Source of the DNA: Prolixibacteraceae bacterium
GTDB lineage: Bacteria; Bacteroidota; Bacteroidia; Bacteroidales; Prolixibacteraceae
Assembly: GCA_019459485.1 (NCBI GenBank)
Contig: JAIBEZ010000051.1
Location: 1-64,000, forward strand
Length of the DNA stretch: 64,000 nt
Direction: 5' to 3'
Positions 26,526 to 35,467 of the stretch are shown piece by piece (the stretch's first letter is position 1; each line of letters begins with the position of its first letter). The position numbers were made by a program, and so were the translations under genes. The notes below the pieces were generated by a model, which was not told the origin of the DNA, ran no database searches, and was given only the letters and a program-made list of their open reading frames with translations.

Positions 26526-26685
26526 AACATCTGGAAGATTAAATTATTTTTCATAAATTAGGTATTCAGTTCGCTGGATACCTTTTTTTATTTCAACATT
26601 CATCCAATTGAACAATACTTTTCTTTGACTGTTTTTTGAGCTAAAATGTTAGTAATTGTGATAGTATTAACCAAAACAATCAATC

Positions 26686-27570
26686 ATGAAAATTTTTTTT
26701 GTTGTCTTAATGATGATTCCATTGGCCTTATTTTCTGAGGAGAAACCTGATTCAATCAAATCATGGAATTTTGGAGGTCTTGCATCGCTTAATTTCTCGC
26801 AGGTTTCGCTCACAAATTGGGCTGCCGGTGGTCGAAGCTCAACTTCAGGAGTCGCAATTTTTAATGTATTTGGAAATTACAAAAAGGACAATATCAGCTG
26901 GGAAAACAGTCTGGATATGGGATACGGTTTGCTGAAAGAACAAGACAATGAAGCCGTTAAATCGAACGATAAACTTGATTTCAATTCAAAATTAGGAGTC
27001 AAAAGAACAGAAAAATTATACTATTCCACGCTGTTTAATTTTAAAACCCAATTTGCTCCCGGATACAAATATCCGAATACAACAGATGCAATTTCACGAT
27101 TTCTGGCTCCTGCCTATATGACACTTTCGGTGGGTGTCGATTACAAGCCCAACAAAGTGTTGTCATTTTTTATATCGCCGCTGACTGGCAAAATGACAAT
27201 CGTAAATGATGATGATTTATCTGCTATGGGCGCTTTCGGCGTTGACCCGGGGAAAACAGTCAGGATGGAGGTAGGTTCGTTCGCTAAGATGGAAGTTAAA
27301 ACTGAAATCATGAAAAATGTGAGCTTAAACAGCAAACTTGATTTGTTTTCCAATTATTTGCACAATCCTGAAAATATTGATGTAAACTGGGATTTGCTCA
27401 TTAACATGAAAATCAACGATTTCCTTTCGGCCAATTTAATTTCAAACCTGATTTATGATGATGATATCAAAATCGGTTTTGATGAAAATAATGATGGAGT
27501 CATAGAGAGAAGCGGTCCAAGAGTCCAGTTTAAAGAAATGTTTGGACTTGGATTAAGCCTTAAATTCTAA
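26686..27570 (+). CDS. DUF3078 outer-membrane protein
   Basis: A 294-residue protein with a signal peptide (MKIFFVVLMMIPLALFSEE) and an alternating amphipathic strand pattern ending in an aromatic-type terminus (GLGLSLKF), expected of an outer-membrane beta barrel. The signature FSQVSLTNWAAGG near residue 37 is the hallmark of DUF3078, a Bacteroidota family without known function. The acidic loop DENNDGVIE may bind calcium. pyrH follows with its own -7 element in the 64-bp gap, so the two may be separately transcribed. Confidence 0.87.
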   Translation: MKIFFVVLMMIPLALFSEEKPDSIKSWNFGGLASLNFSQVSLTNWAAGGRSSTSGVAIFNVFGNYKKDNISWENSLDMGYGLLKEQDNEAVKSNDKLDFNSKLGVKRTEKLYYSTLFNFKTQFAPGYKYPNTTDAISRFLAPAYMTLSVGVDYKPNKVLSFFISPLTGKMTIVNDDDLSAMGAFGVDPGKTVRMEVGSFAKMEVKTEIMKNVSLNSKLDLFSNYLHNPENIDVNWDLLINMKINDFLSANLISNLIYDDDIKIGFDENNDGVIERSGPRVQFKEMFGLGLSLKF

Positions 27571-27610
27571 TGAAAATTTTAATTGTTCAGTTCCATTTAA
27601 ACTTTTAATA

Positions 27611-27618
27611 TACTTTTG
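27611..27618 (+). promoter_or_regulatory. candidate -7 promoter element for pyrH
   Basis: TACTTTTG matches TAnnTTTG, 16 bp before the pyrH ATG. A proper -33 element is not evident. Confidence 0.45.
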
Positions 27619-27634
27619 CTGAAAAAATATCCTT

Positions 27635-28345
27635 ATGTCAAAATACAAACGAATTCTTCTCAAGTTAAGTGGTGAATCGCTGATGGGAGAACAGCAATAC
27701 GGGATTGATCAGCAAAGATTAACCGATTATGCCGAACAGATTAAAGAGATTGCTGATATCGGTGTTCAGATTGGAATTGTTATCGGTGGCGGCAATATTT
27801 TCAGGGGATTGAGCGGCGCTACCAAGGGCTTTGATCGGGTAAAAGGCGACCAGATGGGAATGCTTGCAACCGTAATCAATAGTCTTGCTTTAAATTCGGC
27901 GCTTCATAGTGTTGGTTGTAAATCACGCGTTCTGACAGCAATTCGGATGGAGCCAATCGGCGAGTTTTACTCGAAAGACCGGGCTGTTGAACTGCTGGAA
28001 CAAGGCGAAGTTGCAATTTTTTCAGCAGGTACCGGTAATCCGTATTTTACAACTGATACAGGCTCATCGTTGCGTGGAATTGAAATTGAAGCGGATGTGA
28101 TGCTGAAGGGTACCAGAGTTGATGGTGTTTATACAGCCGATCCGGAGAAGGATAAAACTGCCACAAAATTTGAAACAATAACTTTTGATGAGGTTCATCA
28201 ACTCGGTTTAAAGGTGATGGATTTAACCGCAACAGCCATGTGTAAGGAGAATAATTTGCCGATTATTGTTTTTAACATGGATATAAAAGGGAATTTGAAA
28301 AAAGTTTTAGATGGGCAAAACATTGGAACTTACGTTCATAGCTGA
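27635..28345 (+). CDS. pyrH: UMP kinase
   Basis: Hexameric bacterial UMP kinase making UDP from UMP and ATP. The amino-acid-kinase fold motifs are intact: KRILLKLSGESLMG, GIVIGGGNIFRG, the UMP-binding AIFSAGTGNPYFTTD and KGTRVDGVYTADP, and the C-terminal NLPIIVFNMDIKGNL. 236 residues is normal. In many bacteria tsf, pyrH and frr are clustered; here frr follows 103 bp downstream with its own promoter-like box. Confidence 0.97.
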   Translation: MSKYKRILLKLSGESLMGEQQYGIDQQRLTDYAEQIKEIADIGVQIGIVIGGGNIFRGLSGATKGFDRVKGDQMGMLATVINSLALNSALHSVGCKSRVLTAIRMEPIGEFYSKDRAVELLEQGEVAIFSAGTGNPYFTTDTGSSLRGIEIEADVMLKGTRVDGVYTADPEKDKTATKFETITFDEVHQLGLKVMDLTATAMCKENNLPIIVFNMDIKGNLKKVLDGQNIGTYVHS

Positions 28346-28402
28346 TAAAAGATGTTTTTTGATTTAAAAAACATTAAAATTTCTATTTGATTTTAAAATT
28401 TC

Positions 28403-28410
28403 TATATTTG
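28403..28410 (+). promoter_or_regulatory. candidate -7 promoter element for frr
   Basis: TATATTTG is a perfect TAnnTTTG box, 38 bp before the frr ATG. A TTTG at 28386-28389 is closer (13 nt) than the usual 19-21 nt for a -33 element, so strength is uncertain. Confidence 0.5.
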
Positions 28411-28448
28411 TTCCCAGCACTTTTAATAAACGAAAAGAGTTAGTTCAT

Positions 28449-29012
28449 ATGCAAGAAGAGGTACAAATGGTCTTAGATATTTGCAGGGAGAGAATGGAAC
28501 TCGCACTGGCTCATCTCGACAAAGAGTTGGTTCATATTCGCGCCGGAAAAGCTTCTCCCAGAATGTTGGATACCGTACAGGTAATTTATTACGGAAGCAT
28601 GGTTCCAATCGCTCAGGTATCAAATATCAGCACCCCCGATGCACGCACAATTGTTGTTCAGCCCTGGGAAAAGGCAATGATTCACCCGATCGAGAAAGCA
28701 ATTATTAATTCGAATCTTGGCTTTAATCCCGATAACAATGGTGAGATTATTCGCATCAATGTTCCTGCACCAACCGAGCAACGTCGGAAAGACATGGTGA
28801 AAACGGTAAACAAGGAAGGTGAAATTGCCAAAGTTAGTTTACGAAGTGCACGAAAAGATACCAATGATAGTCTGAAGAAAATGTTGAAAGACGGTCTTTC
28901 AGAAGATCTTGAGAAAGATGCTGAAGATGAGGTTCAAAATATGACCAACGATTTCAGTAAAAAAATTGACAAAATGCTCGACGATAAAAATGTCGAAATA
29001 TTAACGATATAA
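28449..29012 (+). CDS. frr: ribosome recycling factor
   Basis: Splits post-termination ribosomes together with EF-G. The 187-residue length and motifs ELVHIRAGKASPRMLD, TIVVQPWEKAMIHPIEKAI, NGEIIRINVPAPTEQRRKDMV and the C-terminal long helix DDKNVEILTI are standard. A strong terminator follows 50 bp downstream, closing the pyrH-frr unit. Confidence 0.97.
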   Translation: MQEEVQMVLDICRERMELALAHLDKELVHIRAGKASPRMLDTVQVIYYGSMVPIAQVSNISTPDARTIVVQPWEKAMIHPIEKAIINSNLGFNPDNNGEIIRINVPAPTEQRRKDMVKTVNKEGEIAKVSLRSARKDTNDSLKKMLKDGLSEDLEKDAEDEVQNMTNDFSKKIDKMLDDKNVEILTI

Positions 29013-29398
29013 TTGTTTCTAGTTTTCTGTTTTCTGAACATTGTTTAATTGTTTTCATGGCTTTGAGGCGGCTTTTTTAAGCCGTCTCAATTTTTTTTAC
29101 AGAACCTGCCTCCGATATTTAGCAAACCTATTCATACAACACTTCGTTTTAATTATATAATTGTCAGTAAATTTCCTCAATGTCGTAAAAGTCATTCAAT
29201 TGTCATTAAGTTGCCAATAAATGACCACAACTGACTGACACAAAATGCCAAATAGGTATAAACGGACAATCATTTTTAAAATTTAAAAACATATTCCTTC
29301 TTATTCAGTTTATAATTTCATAAGTTTATTGATTGATTTTTCATTCCCATTGGGAGAAACTTGAGAATCATTTCTTTACTTTAAATTAAAGCTTTATC
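29013..29398 (+). other. intergenic region after frr
   Basis: About 385 bp. Apart from the terminator at 29063-29098 I see no gene, repeat or structured RNA; the rest is AT-rich and presumably carries the promoter of the PHP phosphatase gene. Confidence 0.6.
29063..29098 (+). terminator. Rho-independent terminator of frr
   Basis: A 12-bp stem TTGAGGCGGCTT / AAGCCGTCTCAA (one G-U pair) with a 4-nt loop, followed by eight T. Textbook structure. Confidence 0.92.
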
Positions 29399-30181
29399 AT
29401 GATTGGAATGGTCGATTATCACATGCATTCAATCCTGTCTGACGGGAAAGATTCGTATGAAGAAATGGTAAGGGTCGCAATATCCAAAGGTCTGGATGAA
29501 ATTGGTTTTAGTGATCATGTTTGTATAAAACCTGTTGATTGGGCAATCAGCCTGATTGATATTCCGGTGATGACTGAACAGATTATGGATCTGAAACTTA
29601 AGTACAAAAATCAGATTAAAATCAGGTACGGAATAGAGATGGATTATTTTCCCGGATCTGAAAAAGAACTGAAGGAATTGATTGAAAGTCTGCCCATCGA
29701 TTATGTCATCGGATCGGTTCATTTTATTGGTGACTGGAATTTTGATACCGATCAGTCGCTGTACGGTAAATGGCCAAATGATCAGGTTTATGGCGAATAT
29801 TTTGAATTGATCCAACAGGCAGCCATGTCAGGACTATTTGATATTATCGGACATTTGGACCTTATTAAAAAATTCAGGATTTACCCTGAATCAAATCAGA
29901 ACAAGCTTTTCGAAGATACCATCAGAACAATAAAAAAACACGATTTGGTGGTTGAATTGAATACCGGAGGAATAGATCGGCCATGTGCTGATTATACGCC
30001 CGGGCCAAAGCTGTTAGAGATGTGTTACCGTCACAATGTTCCGGTTACATTGAGTTCCGATGCGCACAATGCCGGTCAGATTGCACGTCATTTCGAAAGT
30101 GCAATTGAATTGCTGACCCAAATTGGGTATCATGAAATTGTTGGTTTTAAAAACCGCACCAGAAGGATGATCAGGTTGTAG
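29399..30181 (+). CDS. PHP-domain phosphatase, histidinol-phosphatase type
   Basis: A 260-residue metal-dependent phosphoesterase. PHP motifs appear in order: DYHMHSILSDG, FSDHV, RYGIEMDYF, IGSVHFIGDW, IIGHLDLIKKF and SSDAHNAGQI, which supply the trinuclear metal site. This is the HisK-like form that releases histidinol from histidinol phosphate; relatives with other substrates exist and no his genes are nearby. Met1 at 29399 or Met at 29408 may be the start. The convergent OmpA-like gene ends 12 bp away. Confidence 0.85.
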   Translation: MIGMVDYHMHSILSDGKDSYEEMVRVAISKGLDEIGFSDHVCIKPVDWAISLIDIPVMTEQIMDLKLKYKNQIKIRYGIEMDYFPGSEKELKELIESLPIDYVIGSVHFIGDWNFDTDQSLYGKWPNDQVYGEYFELIQQAAMSGLFDIIGHLDLIKKFRIYPESNQNKLFEDTIRTIKKHDLVVELNTGGIDRPCADYTPGPKLLEMCYRHNVPVTLSSDAHNAGQIARHFESAIELLTQIGYHEIVGFKNRTRRMIRL

Positions 30182-30193
30182 CAGAATTTCAAA

Positions 30194-31126
30194 TTAGTTA
30201 CTCTCCAGAATTCTGAAAATTTCATCCAAACGAGGGGTCAGAATAATTTCGGTACGACGGTTTTTCTGCCGTGCTTCAGGAGTTTTAGCTTCGTCAATCG
30301 GGAAGAACTCGCCTCTTCCTGCCGAAGTTATTCGTTTTGGATCAACCGATTTGTTCTTCAGTAAAATACGGGTAACCGCAGTTGCACGCATCACACTCAA
30401 ATCCCAGTTATCCTTCACCATTCCGGTGCCGCGCATAGGTACATCATCAGTATGTCCTTCAACCAAAACGTTGATATCATTGTTCTGCCCCAGAACTTCA
30501 GCAAGACTTGCAAGCGCCTGCTGACCTTTAGGGTCAACTTCCCATTGACCGGTTTTAAACAGAAGTTGTTCATCGAGCGAAACGTAAACTTTCCCGTTTT
30601 TCTCATGAATAGTCAATCCTTTGTTGTTGAAGCCAAGCAACGCATCCATCACTTTTTGTCTGAGCTGTTTTACCGCATCGTCTTTTTGCCTGAGAGCGTC
30701 TTCCAGTTCCTTCAGGCGAATGCTGCGAACTTCCAATTCGTTTTGTGCCGATTTAAGAATATCTTCCCGTTTTTGCAAGTCAGTTTGAGTTTGCTGAAGT
30801 TTTTCCATCAACCGGGCTATTTCTTCGGAACTACCGGTTTTTAAGCTATTAAGCTGGTTTTCAAGTTCCGAATTTATTCGGCTTAGCCTTTGGTTGGTTT
30901 CCAGCGAATTTTTGAGATTCCCCACATTTTCTTCCAGCCTTGCAGAAAGATCCTCAATTTCTTTCACCTGTTTCTCAATTCTGCCCTGCAACTCAGTATT
31001 TTGAACATTCAAACTCTGGTTCTGTTCTCTGAGCGACTCAAAAGTACTGGTGAGTTCGTTAAACTTTTTCGATGACACGCAAGAGGTTAACAGAAAAATG
31101 ACGGAAATAAGCAATATTTTATTCAT
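30194..31126 (-). CDS. OmpA-family peptidoglycan-associated lipoprotein with coiled coil
   Basis: The ATG at 31126 gives a 310-residue lipoprotein (MNKILLISVIFLLTSC, Cys16); longer in-frame starts would lack a signal and run into the dxs promoter. Residues about 20-175 form a continuous coiled coil, and residues about 190-305 are an OmpA C-terminal domain (LVEGHTDDVPMRG, DLSVMRATAVTRILL, AGRGEFFPI, NRRTEIILTP) that binds peptidoglycan. The protein likely tethers the outer membrane to the wall. It resembles a Pal variant with a long spacer. Confidence 0.88.
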   Translation of the reverse strand: MNKILLISVIFLLTSCVSSKKFNELTSTFESLREQNQSLNVQNTELQGRIEKQVKEIEDLSARLEENVGNLKNSLETNQRLSRINSELENQLNSLKTGSSEEIARLMEKLQQTQTDLQKREDILKSAQNELEVRSIRLKELEDALRQKDDAVKQLRQKVMDALLGFNNKGLTIHEKNGKVYVSLDEQLLFKTGQWEVDPKGQQALASLAEVLGQNNDINVLVEGHTDDVPMRGTGMVKDNWDLSVMRATAVTRILLKNKSVDPKRITSAGRGEFFPIDEAKTPEARQKNRRTEIILTPRLDEIFRILESN

Positions 31127-31158
31127 GGCTTGTGTTATTAGTCGTGTAAATATAGAAC

Positions 31159-31191
31159 TTTGCCCGATCTTTGCCAATAATTGTATATTTG
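31159..31191 (+). promoter_or_regulatory. candidate promoter of dxs
   Basis: TATATTTG (31184-31191) with TTTG (31159-31162) 21 nt upstream fits the Bacteroidota -33/-7 arrangement well, 20 bp before the dxs ATG. Confidence 0.6.
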
Positions 31192-31210
31192 AATTCAAAA
31201 TTGAGATTTG

Positions 31211-33118
31211 ATGGTTGATAGTACGGAATTTCTTTTGGATCAAATCAATGATCCTTCGGAACTAAGAAAGTTGAAAGTTGATCAGTTACCAGAAGTTTGC
31301 GTTGAACTTCGGGATTATATTATTGATGCAGTTTCGACCAATCCGGGTCATTTTGGAGCCAGCCTTGGTGTTGTTGAACTAACTGTAGCATTGCACTATG
31401 TATTTAATACGCCCTATGATCTGTTGGTTTGGGATGTAGGTCATCAGGCATACGGTCATAAAATCCTGACCGGCAGGAAAGATGTTTTTCACACCAACCG
31501 GAAATACAAGGGAATAAGCGGTTTCCCTAAACCATCAGAAAGTATTTATGATTCGTTTGGAGTTGGGCATTCAAGTACTTCTATTTCAGCGGCCTTAGGA
31601 ATGGCTGTCGCTTCAAAACTAAAAGGAGAAGATGACAGGAAAATTGTGGCTATTATCGGCGACGGGGCGATGTCGGGCGGAATGGCTTTTGAAGGCCTGA
31701 ACAATGCAGCTGTCAATAAATCTGATCTGTTGGTCATTCTCAATGACAACAACATGTCTATCGACCCGAATGTGGGTGGAATGAGCAATTATTTACTGAA
31801 TATTTCGAAATCACAAACATACAACCGCATTAAACGTGACATTTGGGACGGATTGGGAAAACTGAACGGATTTGGACCCAAGGCTCGCAGATTGGTTCAG
31901 CAAACGGAGAATGCAGTAAAATCAATGCTTCTCAAACAGTCGAATTTATTTGAGGGGCTCGGTTTCCGCTATTTCGGACCTGTTGATGGTCATGACGTTG
32001 CTTATTTGACCGAGGTACTTGCAAGTTTGAGAAATATTCCCGGTCCCAAGTTATTGCATGTAATTACAAAAAAAGGAAAAGGCTTTGAACAGGCCGAACT
32101 TCACCAGACTGAATATCATGCGCCAGGGAAGTTTAACAAAGTGACAGGAGAACTTCTTGACTGTGAATGTGCGGTTAACAAACCACCTAAATTTCAGAAT
32201 GTATTTGGCCACACCATTATTGAACTTGCTGAGTTGAATGACCGGATTGTTGCCATTACTCCTGCAATGCCTACAGGTTGCTCGCTTAATATGATGATGG
32301 AAAAGATGCCTCACCGGGTTTTTGATGTTGGGATAGCAGAGCAACATGCAGTTACTTTCTCTGCCGGATTGGCAATTCAGGGAATGCTTCCGTTTTGCAA
32401 TATCTATTCCTCTTTTATGCAAAGGGCTTACGACCAGATAATCCACGATGTAGCCATTCAAAACCTGCAGGTCGTTTTTTGTCTCGACCGCGGTGGATTG
32501 GTCGGCGCTGACGGCGCAACCCATCACGGAGTATTTGATATTGCTTTTATGCGCTCAATTCCAAATATGATTGTTTCGGCTCCAATGGACGAGCTTGAGT
32601 TACGAAATATGATGTTTACAGCCCAAAATGAGAATCATGGTCCGTTTTCAATCCGGTATCCACGCGGTTGCGGTTGCGTGATTGACTGGCGTCAAACCAT
32701 GACTGCAATCCCTATTGGCAAAAGCAGGCAACTTTCTGAAGGAAATGATCTGGCAATTCTAACCATCGGAACTGTTGGCATCCAAACCAGACGGGTAGTG
32801 AATATGCTTCAGAAAGACGGCATTTGGGCTGCCCATTTCGATATGCGGTTTGTAAAACCTCTTGATGAAGAAACCCTGCATTCTGTTTTCAGAAAATATA
32901 AATATGTAATTACCATTGAAGATGGGGTTTTGCAGGGAGGTTTTGGGAGTGCTGTTATCGAATTTATGGCCGATCATAATTACGCTGCTCATTTAAAACG
33001 AATCGGTATTCCTGATATATTTATTGAACATGGTACAACTGAAGAATTAAACCGCGAGTATGGCCTCGATCAGCAAGGGATTTATCAAACAGTTAAAGCT
33101 TTTATGCTGAAAGAATAA
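31211..33118 (+). CDS. dxs: 1-deoxy-D-xylulose-5-phosphate synthase
   Basis: First enzyme of the MEP isoprenoid pathway; condenses pyruvate and glyceraldehyde 3-phosphate using thiamine diphosphate. 635 residues from the ATG at 31211 (a TTG one codon earlier is not needed). The ThDP motif begins at GDGAMSGGMAFEGLNNA, and HQAYGHKILTGR, DGHDV, the catalytic glutamate in DVGIAEQHAVTFSAG and GGLVGADGATHHG are all present. The residue pattern is complete. The sensor kinase gene follows 64 bp downstream. Confidence 0.96.
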   Translation: MVDSTEFLLDQINDPSELRKLKVDQLPEVCVELRDYIIDAVSTNPGHFGASLGVVELTVALHYVFNTPYDLLVWDVGHQAYGHKILTGRKDVFHTNRKYKGISGFPKPSESIYDSFGVGHSSTSISAALGMAVASKLKGEDDRKIVAIIGDGAMSGGMAFEGLNNAAVNKSDLLVILNDNNMSIDPNVGGMSNYLLNISKSQTYNRIKRDIWDGLGKLNGFGPKARRLVQQTENAVKSMLLKQSNLFEGLGFRYFGPVDGHDVAYLTEVLASLRNIPGPKLLHVITKKGKGFEQAELHQTEYHAPGKFNKVTGELLDCECAVNKPPKFQNVFGHTIIELAELNDRIVAITPAMPTGCSLNMMMEKMPHRVFDVGIAEQHAVTFSAGLAIQGMLPFCNIYSSFMQRAYDQIIHDVAIQNLQVVFCLDRGGLVGADGATHHGVFDIAFMRSIPNMIVSAPMDELELRNMMFTAQNENHGPFSIRYPRGCGCVIDWRQTMTAIPIGKSRQLSEGNDLAILTIGTVGIQTRRVVNMLQKDGIWAAHFDMRFVKPLDEETLHSVFRKYKYVITIEDGVLQGGFGSAVIEFMADHNYAAHLKRIGIPDIFIEHGTTEELNREYGLDQQGIYQTVKAFMLKE

Positions 33119-33182
33119 GCCGGTAGGATACTTTTTAAAAAGACAGAGCGTTTATCAGTCATAAAAATTAAATATTCTCACC

Positions 33183-34340
33183 TTGGAATACTATTTTAGG
33201 AAACGTCGCTGGAAAATTCTTATTCTGCTTTTGGCAGTTATAATTGGTATTGGCTCATTTTTCTATACCAACTGGCTGGTAAAAAAAATGGCGTTCGAAG
33301 AACGTAAAAATGTTGAACTTTGGGCCGAAGCTACCCAAATGCTTGCCAGCTATGATTTAAACTCAAATCTTGATATAACCTTTCTGGTTGATATTGTTAA
33401 TCGGAATACCTCTATCCCTATCATTATTGCTGACAGCACCGACCACATTTTGGTAGAAAAAAATATAACTTATGCTGAAGCAAACAAAGACAGGGTATTG
33501 GTCAGGGAACTGAAGAAGATGAAGGACGAAAATGATCCGATCATTATTTCAGTTTCTGAAACCAAGACACAGTATCTGTATTACCGTAGTTCTATTTTGC
33601 TTGAAAACTTAAAATATTATCCAATTGTCCAGTTTGCTGTTATCCTTTTGTTTATTCTCGTGGCCTATCTGGCATTTAGTTCTTCCAGAAATGCTGAACA
33701 AAACCAGGTATGGGTCGGAATGTCGAAAGAAACTGCCCACCAGCTCGGCACGCCTATTTCTTCGCTTATGGCCTGGGTTGAGTTACTGAAAATGCAAAAT
33801 ATAGATGAAAACCTTATTCAGGAATTTGAAAAAGACACGCAACGACTTGAAAAAATAACGGAACGATTTTCAAAGATAGGTTCGGTTCCGGAGCTCACCA
33901 GAACTGATGTTGCTGAAACCATCCGTTCAACGGTCGCCTATTTGAAAACCCGCTCATCGGCGAAAGTGAAATACCTGCTTGATTTTGGCGAAGAGGTGAA
34001 ATTTGAAATTCCATTAAATGCATCTCTTTTTAGCTGGGTAATCGAAAACCTCTGTAAAAACGCCATCGATGCCATGAACAACATTGGTACCATCCAGATT
34101 TCTATTGTTGAAAAAGGCGACCAGATTTTGATCGATTTGGCAGATACCGGGAAGGGAATTTCGAAAAGCTACTTTAAAACTGTTTTCCAACCCGGGTTCA
34201 CCTCAAAAAAAAGAGGGTGGGGCTTAGGGCTTTCGCTTGCAAAACGGATTGTTGAAAATTATCATAAAGGGAAAATATTTGTGAAACATTCTGAAATTAA
34301 CAAAGGAACAACCTTTCGGATAATCCTTCAGAAAGGATAA
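33183..34340 (+). CDS. membrane sensor histidine kinase (orphan)
   Basis: A 385-residue kinase starting with TTG. Two membrane helices (about 11-32 and 148-167) flank a roughly 115-residue periplasmic sensor. No HAMP domain is evident. The phospho-acceptor is H186 in SKETAHQLGTPISSL, an H-box variant; the ATPase boxes are NLCKNAIDAM (N), ADTGKGIS (G1) and GWGLGLSLAKRIV (G2). No response regulator is adjacent, so the partner is unknown; the stand-alone receiver at 6744 is a candidate only by default. The periplasmic domain suggests sensing of an extracytoplasmic cue. Confidence 0.9.
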   Translation: MEYYFRKRRWKILILLLAVIIGIGSFFYTNWLVKKMAFEERKNVELWAEATQMLASYDLNSNLDITFLVDIVNRNTSIPIIIADSTDHILVEKNITYAEANKDRVLVRELKKMKDENDPIIISVSETKTQYLYYRSSILLENLKYYPIVQFAVILLFILVAYLAFSSSRNAEQNQVWVGMSKETAHQLGTPISSLMAWVELLKMQNIDENLIQEFEKDTQRLEKITERFSKIGSVPELTRTDVAETIRSTVAYLKTRSSAKVKYLLDFGEEVKFEIPLNASLFSWVIENLCKNAIDAMNNIGTIQISIVEKGDQILIDLADTGKGISKSYFKTVFQPGFTSKKRGWGLGLSLAKRIVENYHKGKIFVKHSEINKGTTFRIILQKG

Positions 34341-34462
34341 CTTATTAACAATTGGTATAATGCTTAATTTATTGACAGCGAACAATTTGTCAGGTTAATT
34401 GCTTTTTAGGGCGAAACATTGTTAAAAAAATCGATATATTTTTCGTGTTTGCTTATTTTTTA

Positions 34463-34470
34463 TACTTTTG
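34463..34470 (+). promoter_or_regulatory. candidate -7 promoter element for yceD-rpmF
   Basis: TACTTTTG matches TAnnTTTG 17 bp upstream of the yceD ATG at 34488; this argues against an earlier in-frame TTG at 34419. Confidence 0.45.
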
Positions 34471-34487
34471 CAAAACTTTTTCAGGCA

Positions 34488-35015
34488 ATGAGCATACGAT
34501 CTAATTATAACATTGCGTTCAAAGGGCTTTCAATCGGAAAGCATGTCTTTGACTACGAAATCGACAGAAAATTCTTTGCTGAGTTTGATGGTGGCGTAGT
34601 TGAGGATGGAAACGTAAGTGTTTGTGTAACCCTCGAAAAGCAAAGTTCGTTGATGGTCTTTTGGTTTGATCTGAAAGGAACTGTGAATGTACAATGCGAT
34701 CGTTGCCTTGAAATGTATGATCAACCGGTTGAAAGCCGGGAACGAATTTTTGTCAGGTTAGGCGAAAAAGAGTTTAGCGATGGCGATGATTTAATTTGGG
34801 TCAGTACAAATGATTATCAACTGAATGTTTCTCAGTTGATATATGAGTTTATATGTTTGGCAATTCCGATCAAAAAAGTTCATCCTGACGATGAAAACGG
34901 GAACTCTACATGTGATCCTGAAATGATCGAAAAGCTGAATAATTATATAGTCAGGGACGACAATGAAAGTAACCCTGCCTGGAATGATTTAATGAAATTT
35001 TTAGATAACGAATAA
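34488..35015 (+). CDS. YceD/DUF177 family protein
   Basis: A 175-residue protein of the YceD family, encoded next to rpmF in most bacteria and linked to accumulation of 23S rRNA. The cysteine motif VQCDRCLEMY, then EFICLAIPIKKVHPDDENG near the C-terminus, are the family signature. The ATG at 34488 (MSIRSNYNIAFKGLSIG) is chosen for its fit with the family N-terminus. rpmF starts 12 bp downstream, so the two are co-transcribed. Confidence 0.9.
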   Translation: MSIRSNYNIAFKGLSIGKHVFDYEIDRKFFAEFDGGVVEDGNVSVCVTLEKQSSLMVFWFDLKGTVNVQCDRCLEMYDQPVESRERIFVRLGEKEFSDGDDLIWVSTNDYQLNVSQLIYEFICLAIPIKKVHPDDENGNSTCDPEMIEKLNNYIVRDDNESNPAWNDLMKFLDNE

Positions 35016-35027
35016 AGATAAGTTAAG

Positions 35028-35213
35028 ATGGCACATCCAAAACACAGGGTTTCAAAAGCCCGCAGAGACAAGAGAAGAACACATTACAAAGCAACACCTG
35101 CAACATTGGCAGCGTGTTCTAATTGTGGTACCACTGTAAAATATCATACTGTTTGTCCGGAATGTGGATATTACAGAGGTAAGTTGGCAATCGAAAAAGA
35201 CGTTACAGTTTAA
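35028..35213 (+). CDS. rpmF: 50S ribosomal protein L32
   Basis: A 61-residue ribosomal protein with the typical start MAHPKHRVSKARRDKRRTHY. It is the zinc-binding form: C30-x2-C33 and C43-x2-C46 are intact. Follows yceD by 12 bp, and a strong hairpin terminator closes the unit 13 bp after the stop codon. Confidence 0.97.
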   Translation: MAHPKHRVSKARRDKRRTHYKATPATLAACSNCGTTVKYHTVCPECGYYRGKLAIEKDVTV

Positions 35214-35226
35214 TAACTGAATTGTT

Positions 35227-35262
35227 ATGGTCAGAAGAATATTCTTCTTCTGACCATTTTTA
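35227..35262 (+). terminator. Rho-independent terminator of rpmF
   Basis: A perfect 13-bp stem ATGGTCAGAAGAA / TTCTTCTGACCAT with a 5-nt loop, then TTTTTATA. It separates rpmF from fabH, so these, which are often in one operon, are read independently here. Confidence 0.92.
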
Positions 35263-35467
35263 TACCCTCCTGTTTTAATATTCGAACAAATTAATTAATT
35301 GTTTTAAAAGGAGTTAGGCAATTATATGCCTTATATTTCTTTGCGTTTCAGATTTTTCATCCTAACTTGCGCCCCATTTAAATTTCCGGTTCAGTAGTTT
35401 TATTTTATTGATTTTCCGATTATTTTCAGGAAAATCATTTTGATAAGTTTGATTTAAAATATTTTTT

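Noticed and set aside
28352-28374. AT-only hairpin ATGTTTTTT / AAAAAACAT after pyrH as a terminator
   Set aside because: The stem is nearly all A-T and there is no U run after it; too weak to call.
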